Source: Anaerolineae bacterium
GTDB taxonomy: Bacteria > Chloroflexota > Anaerolineae > Aggregatilineales > UBA2796
Direction: 5' to 3'
DNA: 64,000 bases
Assembly (NCBI GenBank): GCA_019637615.1
Contig: JAHBVJ010000005.1
Location: 62,001 to 126,000 of the forward strand
In this document: positions 42,681 through 52,118 of the stretch, one piece after another
Position numbering within the stretch: position 1 is the first letter of the stretch
Layout: each line of letters begins with the position of its first letter
The notes under the pieces: model-generated
Seen by the model: only the letters and a program-made list of their open reading frames with translations
What the model was told of the DNA's origin: nothing
Databases searched by the model: none
Program-made: the position numbers and the translations under genes

Positions 42681-45600
42681 GTGGTGCGCTTCATTCGGGA
42701 TAGCAGACATCGGCGGCAGCATGATGGGGATACCGATCTGCGCTTGATGCCGCCGGAGATGGAAGCAAATGCCCCTATTCCGGAATTAGGCTTGCCGCTG
42801 TTCTTGGCGACGACAGTGTCCGATGATGGCGGTGCGGCGTCCGGTGAGGTTCCCGAACTACCTGAATCCAGCGTGTTGATCCCTACCGCCCCACCAACTG
42901 TCGAGCCTGTGCCGCCTTCGCCTACGCCAGAATCACCCGCGCCCATTGTACCTGAACTTGTCGCCAGCAGCGTCACCATCCCACCTGCCCCGTCGCAACC
43001 AATGTCATCTGCCCCTCTTGAGGCAAGCATCACAATGCAGCCGAGTGAACCAAGTGCGGTGGTAACCGAGATCGAACAGATCGAGAGCACTGCCGCTACG
43101 CTTCCATTTGCCAGCGCCGCACCGGAAACGGCGATGAGCGAGGGATCGTCAGGCGAGACAGCACCGACCCCAGAGGCAAGCACCGACGCTGTGGCAGAAC
43201 CAGTGGATAGCCAAGCTCCTATCGAAACACCAAGCAGTCCCACTGGTCTGTTGGAAACGGTAAGCGCCTCAGCACCGACAGCAGCGGCATCTGGGGCACC
43301 AGCAGCCCGTTCCGCCGCGCCGAGCGCAGGAGCGCCGAGTGAAGACCCGAACGGGGGGCGTGCTGCCCTCTCACGTTGGCAAGGAAGTGTGCGCAGAGCG
43401 GGCGGCGCGGTGCCAACTCCGACGCTGGGAGAAGCAGGTGCAACTTATACACGCATCCGAGAGACCGGCGCGGGTGCAGCCAGTGCCCAACGGACATTAC
43501 GTGCGTCCGTGGCGGCAGATGCGGCCTCCGTCATTCCGGCGCAGCCTGAGGTCGAAGCGCCACCCGCACCACCTGCCAGCAATCCCGTTCCGACGCACAC
43601 CCAAGCGATCATCGAGGCATCCGATCATCGGCTGCCCGACCAGACGCCGCCGCCACTGGTACGTCGTACCGACACTAGCCCGCTGCCCACGCTCGGCACA
43701 TCCCCGATCTCACCACAGCTATTCCAAGTATTGGTCACGCCCGGTGCGCTCGATCTCGCTGCCATACCTACTGATCAGACTGACTCCGAACGGCATCAGT
43801 TGGAACAGGCGCTAGACATCCTGAACAGGCCGATTGAACCTGTGGCGGAAGTGGGGTCGGGGGAACCTGTACCGCTCGTGGACAGTGGCCCGACACGGCC
43901 CGTGCCGATTCCAGAAGGATTACGGACGCCAGTCGGGCAAGTGATCGCGCGATTGTTGGCGCAGCCGGACGAGGCCACGCGGGATGTGATGCGCCGACTT
44001 AAGACTGCCGCGTATCCGAACGCGGTCTTGACAGCGCCCGACTACGAATCAATTGGTGGCACTTTGCAGCCCACCCTGCAAACCGATATGGTGGGCGAAC
44101 TGCGCGATGTGGCGACGGCGGCGGGTCTCTCGGCGGAGGAATTGGATACTGCCATCCTTCAACGTCGTGAGCATCTTGCCGCCGAGGCGGAAGGGGTATC
44201 CCGCGCGACGACGGAAGCCGCCACGAGTAGCTCCAGCGAAGTCAGCGCCGCAGGACAGGAAACGCTCGACAGCATCGCGGGCGCGCGTCAATCCGCTGAT
44301 GAGGAGATCATTCATCGTCAGGAACAGGCCAGCGGCGGCAGCGATCCGGAAGTGATCAACGCACGGCGCGACCTGACCATCCGTTGGATCCGTGACCGCG
44401 TGACGACACAGACGACCAACTATCAACTGGCGGGCGAACGGCGTGATCGTGAACTGACTACGGGGCAACAGCAGCAAGAAGATGCCTACTCGGTGGCGGC
44501 GCAGCGCGAAGAATATCAACTCTTGCGGAACCGTCCACCCGCAGCATCGCCCATTTCTGCCACATCGACCGAAGAAGAACGCCGTGCTCACGATGCCGCT
44601 GCTGCCCGTGAACGGGAAGTGCAAGACACCGCCGCGACGATCCGCGCGTGGTCACAGGAACGGATCGAAACGGTACGCACGGCTTTCCGCCCGATGAAGC
44701 GCACCGCCTCGGAGACGACAACCCAATACCGCAACACCGTTCAGACGGCGGGCGACGCCGCGTTAGCCGCCGTGCGGACATGGGCGGAAGACCGCATCAA
44801 CGAAGGTCGCAGCTGGTGGGATCGGCTGGTGACACGGCTACGGCGGTGGCTAGGCTTGGCGCAACAAGAAACCGAACATTGGGAAGTGCGCCGTACCGCC
44901 GAAACGCGCGATTCGATTGTGCGCGATCTGACCACACTCAACGAAATTGAAAGCGCGGTGCGGTCAGGAGCAACGCAGGCGGAACTGTTGGAGACCGAGG
45001 GATTGACGGAGGATCAACGCGCCATTATCTTGGCGTATTTTGAGGGCGGCGGGCCGTCCACCGATCCTTTGGAGATCATCGCGCGGCGATTGCGTGCTAC
45101 GGTCGCCAATAATCACCGCGCACGGGCTGTGGCGCAATTCGAGCAAGACTTGCTGGCGCTGGGCAACGCCGATTGGCGCAAACTGGATAATGTCGGCAAG
45201 GCACAGCGCGGCAGCTTCGACGCGGATCGAATCGCGACGGCAGTCCACGCGGCTATCGACCAGATCGGTACGGACGAAGCCGCGATCTACAGCAATCTGG
45301 CAGGGCTGAACACCATCCAGATCGCGGCGGTGCGCAAACGGTACGCGGCGGAATGGGGCGATCTGGATGAGGATTTACGCGGCGACCTGAGCGAAGAAGA
45401 ATTGGATCGCGCCCAAGCCCTGATGCGCGGCGATCAAGCCGCCGCTGATGCTATCGCCCTGCATGACGCCATCGCTGGCCCCGGCACGGACGAGGACATG
45501 ATCTACGGCGTGTTGCGCAACAAAACGCCGGAAGAACGCGAAGCCATCGAAGCCTATTATCTGCGCACGTATGGCGAATCGCTGCATGATGCGCTGGCAG

Positions 45601-48600
45601 GTGATATGGAAAATAACGAACTTGATCGGGCTGATGCATTGCGCACGGGTGACACCGCCACCGCCGATGCTATCGCGCTCGATCAGGCCATGCGGGATGG
45701 TTTCCTCGGCACGGGGTGGGGCACTAGTGAAGAGGATATTCAGGCCACCTTTGCCCGCGTGCGTGATGAAGTGCGGGCGCAGGCGGAACGTGAAGGCTGG
45801 AACACCGCGCAGATGGAAGCCGAAATCCGCCGCCGTACCCGCGCCATCGAGGATCGCTTCAACACGCGCTATGCAACTGTGGCGGAATACAACGTCCCCG
45901 GTCTGGAAGGCGGTTCGGTTCTGCGGCGGGCGTTTACGAGCGAACTCAGCGGCGGGGAATTGGCGCTGGCCAACGCGCTGGCAGATAACGACCTTGTTCG
46001 CGCCGATGCCGCACGCCTCCGCATCGAGCGCGAGAGCACGATCTACGCTGACGATGATCGCATCAACGCGGTGCTGCGTTCGCAATACGAGCGCACGCTG
46101 GAAGAAACACGCCGTGACGAAGGCCCCGCCCGCCGAATGATCATTGAACGCCGGATCCGCGAGGAATTGCGTAACAATCCGACTATGAACGCCGAAGATC
46201 TGTCCTATCTGCGGACGCGGCTCGAACGCGAAATGGATCGTACTTTCGAGCGAGAGGCGCAAGAGCGATCACACATCGCGATGGATGCGCTGGACGTCGC
46301 TTACCGAGAAGGCAGCGGCGGCGAATCGCTGCGCGAGATGGTCGAAAGCAGCACTTCGTTTGCGGAAGGCCGACGGGCGGGGATTCTACTCGATCAAGGC
46401 GGTTATTTATCGCCGCTGCAAGAGATCGAATTTGCAACGGAACGCGCTGGCACCGATGAAGATGCCTTACGCCGTGCCGTCACCGGACGCACCCGCGCCG
46501 AGATTCAGCAGATTCGAGAAGAGTGGGAACGACGACATCCCGGTGAAGATTTCAACGAATTTTTGCGCGGTGAGTTGAGCGGGCGCGACGAGTTCGACAT
46601 CATGGAGACGGTGGAACACGGCACGCCTGAAAGTGCCGCCGAACGCATTGACTCGATGCGCCGCCGGACGGATTACGAACTCAACGAGGGCGGTCTTCTG
46701 AGCGGTCTGGCGGCTGGCAGTGAACAAACGTGGCTGCGCAGCGAGATGGAAGCGCTCGAAGCCCGCCGCACCGAACTGTACCGACCCACGCCCGATACCG
46801 AAGAAGGGCGTGCGGCGCGGGCTAGACTGCTCGAAGATGTCAATTCGCGCGCGGATGCTGTCGAGCGCGGCGTCGAAGATACCCGTCGTGCCGTCGATTC
46901 GGTGACCGACTCGGTCACGACCGTTGTTGGCATGACGGTCGGCATCGTTGTTGGCGCGGCGCTGACCTTCTTCAGCGGTGGGGCGCTCGGCCCTGTCGCT
47001 ATTGCACTGATCTCCTCGCTTGCCAGCACCCTTGCCACGATGGGTACACGCCGCTTGCTGCAAGGAGATGCATATGGCATCGAGGCGGCTGGCGTCGATC
47101 TGGCGACTGGCTTGGCGGATGCGGTCATGGCGGTGGCAACGGCAGGCATGGGCAACGCCTTGCTGCGTGGCGCGACGGCGGCCCGCACCGTCCGCCCGAC
47201 GCTCGTAACACGCGGTCTTTCGCGCTTGGGCACACGGCTTGGTCGTCTGCCCGGTATCTCACGACTGACGGGTTCCAGTGGTTGGCGCGCACTCGGACGG
47301 GGTGCATCGGCCTTGAACCGCATGGAAGAAGGGTTCTTATCCTCCTCGATCCGCTCCGGCAGCGGGCGCTTCGGGCGTGCCATTTCGAGTGCGGCTGCTC
47401 CGCTCCGCAGTCTGGCAGAATCCAATCGTGTCATGGCGGAAATACTGGCGGAAGGCATCGAGAATGCCGTGCAATCGGCTCCCTCGGCATTCCTCGGCGC
47501 GGGTTTGGATGATGCGAATTGGAGCGGCAACGTCGTCGGCAACATCTTCAGCACAGGCGGCATGGGCACCTTACAGGCCGCCGGGATGGGCATGGGATTT
47601 TCCGGGATGGGACACCTACGCGGGCATCTCGGTATGCGGTTGCGCACCGCCACCCCAGAAGGGCGCTTCCGCGAAGGTTCGCGTATGATGGGTGACGCGT
47701 ATCAGCAGCACCGTACCACTCATCCCGACGCGTCCTACGGCGATTTTCTTCGTTCACCGGAAGGGGTGCGTGCTGCTGCCGAGGTGCAACGGCGGGGCTT
47801 TGGCGCAGTCGCCTTCGAGGGCGATCCACGTTTGCGTGCCGATGCGCCGGATGTCGCGGCTGCACCGCATACTGGTGAACCGGATATGAGGACGCGCCCT
47901 TCGGTGGATGGTGATACGCCAACGACAGCGCGCCCGACCGAAGCGGATACGCCTCTACCACGTCAGGCGGATCCACGCGCGGAAGCTCTGCGCAATGCAT
48001 TGCCAGAAGGGATGCGCGAACGTATCGGCGTGACCGTTGTGCCTGATGATCCCGATCTGCCGGGGCGGACGGTGCGCGTCGAGTATGATCACGCGGGTGG
48101 GCTGGTCACCAATGTGCGCATTGTCGCGGGGCCGGAAGCGACTGCTATCGACATCATGATGCACGCCCATGTGGTACAAGGGTTGGAGCGCTACGCCGGA
48201 ATGCTCGGACGTGTGCGCAGCCTCGTGGAGCGTTTCGATGCGTGGTTCCACATGGAAGGACACGCCGCACCGGGCACGACAGCCTTTAACGCGCGCTTTG
48301 AGGTAGAAAAACTGCCGGGTGTCATCGAGCAGCGCATCGCGAGTTTGTCGCGCGGTGACCTCGATCCAGCCGAGCAAGCCCATTTATTGGCGGATATTGA
48401 TAACCTCGCCCACCAGATCGACGCCCACCAGCGTGCGCTCGATGTACACGATACCAGCGAAGGCGAGGGCTTCATCGCGGCACAGGGCAAAATACGCGGC
48501 GTGGCAGGAGTCGATCAGCGTCCCGGGCGCACCAGTGCCACGGAAATGGCATCGCATCCGCGCGAGGTAGCACACGGTAGCCCGCTGGAACAAGAATATG

Positions 48601-49742
48601 GTGTAGTCTATCAAGTTGGCAGGACATGGCAAGAGGACGGGCGCGTCTATCGCTTGGTCGAAGCGGTCGATGCGGAAGGGCGGGTGGCGGCAGTACGCGA
48701 GGAAATCCAGCGTATCGATTCAAATGGAAGGCGCATCCCAGATTCGTGGGTACAACGCGGCTCGGAATCTTCACGGGGCGGACGCATTGGCGAGGCGGCT
48801 TCGACGGAGCAGATTAGCGCGACGCATCCACATGACATCAGCTTACCGACGCAAAATGCTTCCGGTCAGGGATTTGACAGCGCCCGTGTCCGCATGAATC
48901 CGGATGGTTCAGCGACCATCGTCGTGGCGGAAGTGAAGAACTATCCGGGGCGCTACGTACCGTTTTCGGACTTTACCGCAATTGGTGTCAATTTGCGTCA
49001 AAATATGACGGATTTGCGCGCCACACTCGCCGCCCACAAAGGGAATCCCGCCGCCTTGGGGATGACACAGGCGCAATATGATGCCGCCGTGAATGCCGCC
49101 AAAAATAATCGCATCGAGATCGAGGTGCATACCACCCCCGGCACCTTGATCGGCAGTCCGACGCGTGGCACGGTACTTTCTGATCTGGCAACGGATGCGC
49201 AGACAGCGCTAGGGCGCAAAGGCATCACTGTGACTCGCGTTCCAATCGATCCCGCGCATATGGCGACAGCAGCACAGAAGATCAATGCCATCGACAGGAT
49301 CGGGCTGCCATCGGCACGGTTGATGACGTTGGCAGGTGATACCACTACCTCCGGCATCGGCCCGCCCACTCCGCAGCAAATGGCGGAGGCCCGCACCATC
49401 CTCGGCGCGGAAGGAATTGTGACAAATGGTCTTGTGACCCGCACCGGGCCGGGGACGTTCAGAGATGCCTCTGGTCATATCTTTCACGCACTCAGCCCCG
49501 GTGCCAGCGGCGGAATGCCAAGCACCAGTCAGCTTGCCACCGACATTCTCACGCGGCTGCGCACGCCTGTGCCGGGGGCCGTCAACCCGACTAGAGTTGT
49601 TGTCGATACATCCAACATGTCCGCCGCTGATCTCGCTCAACTGCGGAATCGATTATCGCTTGAGCCGGACGCAGCTACGCTGTTACCGCGTCTTTTTGGA
49701 TATGATCATCGTACAGGCGAAACCAATCGTCTTGTCCCGTGA
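42681..49742 (+). CDS. Giant CIS cargo-toxin candidate with annexin-like repeats and PD-(D/E)XK-like C-terminus
   Basis: 2353 residues from tandem GTG. About 20-330: Pro/Ala/Ser/Thr-rich. About 330-840: helical and charged. About 850-1330: at least four annexin-like repeats built around GTDE(D): IDQIGTDEAAIYSNLAGLNT, GPGTDEDMIYGVLRN with YYLRTYGESLHDALAGDM, GTGWGTSEEDIQ, and RAGTDEDALRRAVTGRTRAE. About 1413-1457: hydrophobic (VVGMTVGIVVGAALTFF, IALISSLAS), perhaps for membrane insertion. About 2035-2200: nuclease signature GGRIGEAAS, GFDSARVRM and VVAEVKNYPGRY (E, D, ExK order). This is the layout of a polymorphic toxin placed behind a CIS ATPase; delivery by the CIS is inferred. There is no HExxH DUF4157 leader. 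Confidence 0.8.
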   Translation: MVRFIRDSRHRRQHDGDTDLRLMPPEMEANAPIPELGLPLFLATTVSDDGGAASGEVPELPESSVLIPTAPPTVEPVPPSPTPESPAPIVPELVASSVTIPPAPSQPMSSAPLEASITMQPSEPSAVVTEIEQIESTAATLPFASAAPETAMSEGSSGETAPTPEASTDAVAEPVDSQAPIETPSSPTGLLETVSASAPTAAASGAPAARSAAPSAGAPSEDPNGGRAALSRWQGSVRRAGGAVPTPTLGEAGATYTRIRETGAGAASAQRTLRASVAADAASVIPAQPEVEAPPAPPASNPVPTHTQAIIEASDHRLPDQTPPPLVRRTDTSPLPTLGTSPISPQLFQVLVTPGALDLAAIPTDQTDSERHQLEQALDILNRPIEPVAEVGSGEPVPLVDSGPTRPVPIPEGLRTPVGQVIARLLAQPDEATRDVMRRLKTAAYPNAVLTAPDYESIGGTLQPTLQTDMVGELRDVATAAGLSAEELDTAILQRREHLAAEAEGVSRATTEAATSSSSEVSAAGQETLDSIAGARQSADEEIIHRQEQASGGSDPEVINARRDLTIRWIRDRVTTQTTNYQLAGERRDRELTTGQQQQEDAYSVAAQREEYQLLRNRPPAASPISATSTEEERRAHDAAAAREREVQDTAATIRAWSQERIETVRTAFRPMKRTASETTTQYRNTVQTAGDAALAAVRTWAEDRINEGRSWWDRLVTRLRRWLGLAQQETEHWEVRRTAETRDSIVRDLTTLNEIESAVRSGATQAELLETEGLTEDQRAIILAYFEGGGPSTDPLEIIARRLRATVANNHRARAVAQFEQDLLALGNADWRKLDNVGKAQRGSFDADRIATAVHAAIDQIGTDEAAIYSNLAGLNTIQIAAVRKRYAAEWGDLDEDLRGDLSEEELDRAQALMRGDQAAADAIALHDAIAGPGTDEDMIYGVLRNKTPEEREAIEAYYLRTYGESLHDALAGDMENNELDRADALRTGDTATADAIALDQAMRDGFLGTGWGTSEEDIQATFARVRDEVRAQAEREGWNTAQMEAEIRRRTRAIEDRFNTRYATVAEYNVPGLEGGSVLRRAFTSELSGGELALANALADNDLVRADAARLRIERESTIYADDDRINAVLRSQYERTLEETRRDEGPARRMIIERRIREELRNNPTMNAEDLSYLRTRLEREMDRTFEREAQERSHIAMDALDVAYREGSGGESLREMVESSTSFAEGRRAGILLDQGGYLSPLQEIEFATERAGTDEDALRRAVTGRTRAEIQQIREEWERRHPGEDFNEFLRGELSGRDEFDIMETVEHGTPESAAERIDSMRRRTDYELNEGGLLSGLAAGSEQTWLRSEMEALEARRTELYRPTPDTEEGRAARARLLEDVNSRADAVERGVEDTRRAVDSVTDSVTTVVGMTVGIVVGAALTFFSGGALGPVAIALISSLASTLATMGTRRLLQGDAYGIEAAGVDLATGLADAVMAVATAGMGNALLRGATAARTVRPTLVTRGLSRLGTRLGRLPGISRLTGSSGWRALGRGASALNRMEEGFLSSSIRSGSGRFGRAISSAAAPLRSLAESNRVMAEILAEGIENAVQSAPSAFLGAGLDDANWSGNVVGNIFSTGGMGTLQAAGMGMGFSGMGHLRGHLGMRLRTATPEGRFREGSRMMGDAYQQHRTTHPDASYGDFLRSPEGVRAAAEVQRRGFGAVAFEGDPRLRADAPDVAAAPHTGEPDMRTRPSVDGDTPTTARPTEADTPLPRQADPRAEALRNALPEGMRERIGVTVVPDDPDLPGRTVRVEYDHAGGLVTNVRIVAGPEATAIDIMMHAHVVQGLERYAGMLGRVRSLVERFDAWFHMEGHAAPGTTAFNARFEVEKLPGVIEQRIASLSRGDLDPAEQAHLLADIDNLAHQIDAHQRALDVHDTSEGEGFIAAQGKIRGVAGVDQRPGRTSATEMASHPREVAHGSPLEQEYGVVYQVGRTWQEDGRVYRLVEAVDAEGRVAAVREEIQRIDSNGRRIPDSWVQRGSESSRGGRIGEAASTEQISATHPHDISLPTQNASGQGFDSARVRMNPDGSATIVVAEVKNYPGRYVPFSDFTAIGVNLRQNMTDLRATLAAHKGNPAALGMTQAQYDAAVNAAKNNRIEIEVHTTPGTLIGSPTRGTVLSDLATDAQTALGRKGITVTRVPIDPAHMATAAQKINAIDRIGLPSARLMTLAGDTTTSGIGPPTPQQMAEARTILGAEGIVTNGLVTRTGPGTFRDASGHIFHALSPGASGGMPSTSQLATDILTRLRTPVPGAVNPTRVVVDTSNMSAADLAQLRNRLSLEPDAATLLPRLFGYDHRTGETNRLVP

Positions 49743-49770
49743 TGAATCGGAACGTAGTTTGGAGTTGCGC

Positions 49771-50559
49771 ATGACGAACCAACCACCGCACAGCAGCATC
49801 CCGACCACATGGCCTACGCTGATTGCCGCCGAACGTGACATATCGGCGCGCGCAGTGAGCGGCCTAACGGAGGAAATTGAGGAGTTCGCCGCGCTGGAAA
49901 CGTCATGGGATTTAGCCAGTCGATTCGGTGGCCCCGCTTTGATACTCTCTAAAGGTGTGATCCTTCATGGTGCGGCCTTTTGCCGTCCATTGCTTGAACC
50001 GTTACTTCCATCTTTCGCGCGGGCTGTACAAGCGATGGAAAGCGAATTGGCAACGGATACCAGCACGCCCACTTACCTGATTATTTTTGCAAATGTCGCG
50101 CACTGTTGTGGGTTCGCACTGCCTTCAAATGTCGCGTCGCTTGAACAGCGCTGGTTACCCGCCTTGGTGTCGCTGCGTACACGCCTTGACGAGTTCAAAC
50201 GTCAAAGCCTTGCCTTGGCAGCGGTTGCCACAGGGATGCCTGATCTGGTGCCAACCTTAATCGGTGGCGGCGTTCTCCTGAAGACACTTCGCGCGGGGGA
50301 GGTGTTCGAGTTCAATGCACAAGGCTTCATTCGGTACCTCGCGACTGCGGTCAACCGTGGAACAGTCGCGCCTGCCGACATCGAACCCGCATGGTTGAGT
50401 TTTGTCAACGCTTTTCCACACAAGCTCGCCGCCGGAACGCTCGGCTGGCACGATCTTCTGCTCGCTGGACGGACGGTATTGGGAACTATTCAAGGTCAAC
50501 CCATAGAATCGGTAGGCGATGCTGTACATACCTTGGTGAGCACGCTGGACACACCATGA
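49771..50559 (+). CDS. Unknown protein following the toxin, immunity or chaperone candidate
   Basis: 262 residues from ATG 49771 (ttggag seven bases before), 28 bp after the giant toxin gene; a longer frame starting inside the toxin gene lacks a ribosome site. It is mostly helical with no domain I recognise: LTEEIEEFAALETSWDLASR, ILHGAAFCRPLLEPLLPSFA, YLIIFANVAHCCGFALP, and helix RLDEFKRQSLALAAVATGM. No signal peptide. Its place directly behind a nuclease-type toxin suggests immunity or toxin loading, but sequence alone does not show either. It is coupled to the next gene by ATGA. Confidence 0.65.
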   Translation: MTNQPPHSSIPTTWPTLIAAERDISARAVSGLTEEIEEFAALETSWDLASRFGGPALILSKGVILHGAAFCRPLLEPLLPSFARAVQAMESELATDTSTPTYLIIFANVAHCCGFALPSNVASLEQRWLPALVSLRTRLDEFKRQSLALAAVATGMPDLVPTLIGGGVLLKTLRAGEVFEFNAQGFIRYLATAVNRGTVAPADIEPAWLSFVNAFPHKLAAGTLGWHDLLLAGRTVLGTIQGQPIESVGDAVHTLVSTLDTP

Positions 50560-52061
50560 ATACGTTGGTTTTGTGGTCCGAAACAAGTTTTCCTATAGTT
50601 AGCCAGTATTTTGATCAGGCAGGTTGGCGACGCGAACCCGATCCTGATGCTCCGCCGCCGATCCTCCCCGGTGAACCGGACGGCGCGATCTGGCGGCTGT
50701 CGGGGAGCGATGTCCGCGCTATCTACACCTTTCATCCGGCGATGCGCCTTCGCCTCTTGACCTTCGACGGGACGGCAGCTTTGCAGCAGCGCGAGGATGC
50801 AGCGCAGCAGTTACCGCATTTAACCATCTATGACCTGCGTCCGCTCTTGGATGCGCCCGATGTCGAGTCGAAACTGCTCGGTATGTACGCTGCCAGCGCG
50901 CTTGAAGCTGTCACCTTGATCGAGTCGATTCATGCATTGACCACCAGCGCCGATACCTTGATCGCGCAGACGGCACAGCAAACCGTCGGCAAGCTGTTAA
51001 CCAGCGCCGCACGAACGGGTATCCATCTGTTGAAGGAATTCTCACCCACTACGAATATCAACACCAGCGTTTTCCCGTTCATCGCGGATGCCCAAAGCCG
51101 ACGGCAGATTCTGCGCTGGATGATGCGCAACCATCCGCGCTTGAACGAGCATATCGACGCCGTCTTGCGCGCCGCCTTAGTCGATCCCGATTGGGAACTG
51201 CGCGTCACGGCAATGCTCGGCGCGGCACGTTGGCAAGCGCGAGGAGTGCGTACACTGATCGAACGCCTCGTGCTGCCGGAAAGCAGCCGCGACGGCGTCG
51301 ATTCAACCGATCAGCGCGTGTTGAAAGCCTTACGCCAAGCTGCACTCGATCTGCTTGATGGCGCGCAACCACCACCGCCAAGTGATGTGCCGCTGGTCAC
51401 GCGGGAGGCTATGCAAGCACACATCATGCGCTGTGCGGCGGGACTGCCTGTGCCGTACCACGAGCGTGTATTTTTGCTCGTCCATGCGCTGACACAGCCT
51501 TTCGATCCCTCCTCACTGCGTCCCGCGTCCCTGCCAAGCGGGCTAACGTTCGTGGAAGAAGACAACAGCTATTGGCTGGATGATCTCGAAATGCTGTGGA
51601 TACCGCCGATTCCGCACTGGCTAGGCGACGAACTGCATCGCGCTCCTATCGAGAATCCGATCCGTTCGGTCACACCCTCGACTGGCTTTTTCATCGCGCA
51701 AAATCTGGCGAGTGAAGACGCGCCGAGGCTGCTCTCGTGGTCAGACGCACAGCAGTGGTGTGCCGAGGTAGCGCGGCATTATGGCGTGCCGATACGGTTG
51801 CCCACCGCCGACGAATGGGAAATGGCAGCACGCGGCAGCGATGGGCGGCGTTTTCCGTGGGGCAATGCGTTCGATCCAGAGTTCGAGTCGGCACTCTCGC
51901 CGTGGGGTGGTGCGCAGATGGTGGGCGTCGCGCCGCAGTGGGTAAGCGCTTCGGATGGCAGTCCCCAAGTCTGCGGCGGGATTAAGCAATGGCGGTGCAG
52001 CGTCCGCATACCGGCAGATGACACCACAACGGGGGCGGTGCGCTTCGTGATCGCGACATAA
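50556..52061 (+). CDS. HEAT-like plus FGE-sulfatase-fold protein, last gene of the CIS operon
   Basis: 501 residues from ATG 50556, overlapping the previous stop. Residues about 95-330 look like alpha-solenoid repeats (DPDWELRVTAMLGAARWQAR, GVRTLIERLVLPESS). Residues about 345-501 form a compact formylglycine-generating-enzyme/C-type-lectin fold: LEMLWIPPIPHWLGD, SWSDAQQWCAEVARHYGVPI, RLPTADEWEMAARGSDGRRF, PWGNAFDPEFE. The usual GFR ending is changed to GAVRFVI and the catalytic cysteine arrangement is not evident, so binding rather than sulfatase maturation is likelier. It could recognise a target, act in immunity, or be a tail component. Confidence 0.75.
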   Translation: MNTLVLWSETSFPIVSQYFDQAGWRREPDPDAPPPILPGEPDGAIWRLSGSDVRAIYTFHPAMRLRLLTFDGTAALQQREDAAQQLPHLTIYDLRPLLDAPDVESKLLGMYAASALEAVTLIESIHALTTSADTLIAQTAQQTVGKLLTSAARTGIHLLKEFSPTTNINTSVFPFIADAQSRRQILRWMMRNHPRLNEHIDAVLRAALVDPDWELRVTAMLGAARWQARGVRTLIERLVLPESSRDGVDSTDQRVLKALRQAALDLLDGAQPPPPSDVPLVTREAMQAHIMRCAAGLPVPYHERVFLLVHALTQPFDPSSLRPASLPSGLTFVEEDNSYWLDDLEMLWIPPIPHWLGDELHRAPIENPIRSVTPSTGFFIAQNLASEDAPRLLSWSDAQQWCAEVARHYGVPIRLPTADEWEMAARGSDGRRFPWGNAFDPEFESALSPWGGAQMVGVAPQWVSASDGSPQVCGGIKQWRCSVRIPADDTTTGAVRFVIAT

Positions 52062-52062
52062 C

Positions 52063-52099
52063 CACTTCGCCATGAAAATCAAAACGACATGGCGAAGTG
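52063..52099. terminator. Hairpin closing the CIS operon
   Basis: A perfect 12-bp stem (52063-52074 with 52088-52099) with a 13-nt A-rich loop begins 2 bp after the last CIS stop codon and precedes the convergent aldo/keto reductase stop. No T-run follows on the plus strand, so it may act with Rho or as a bidirectional barrier. Confidence 0.55.
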
Positions 52100-52118
52100 A
52101 AGTGCAGTTCGGTTGCGC

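Noticed and set aside
42681..49742. DUF4157 metallopeptidase-leader cargo or Rhs toxin
   Set aside because: No HExxH motif or YD repeats are present in the visible sequence.
15452..52061. Prophage or type VI secretion cluster
   Set aside because: No capsid, portal, terminase, holin or integrase genes for a phage and no TssJ/TssL/TssM membrane complex or ClpV; the ATPase, DUF4255 cap and Afp-type baseplate fit an eCIS.
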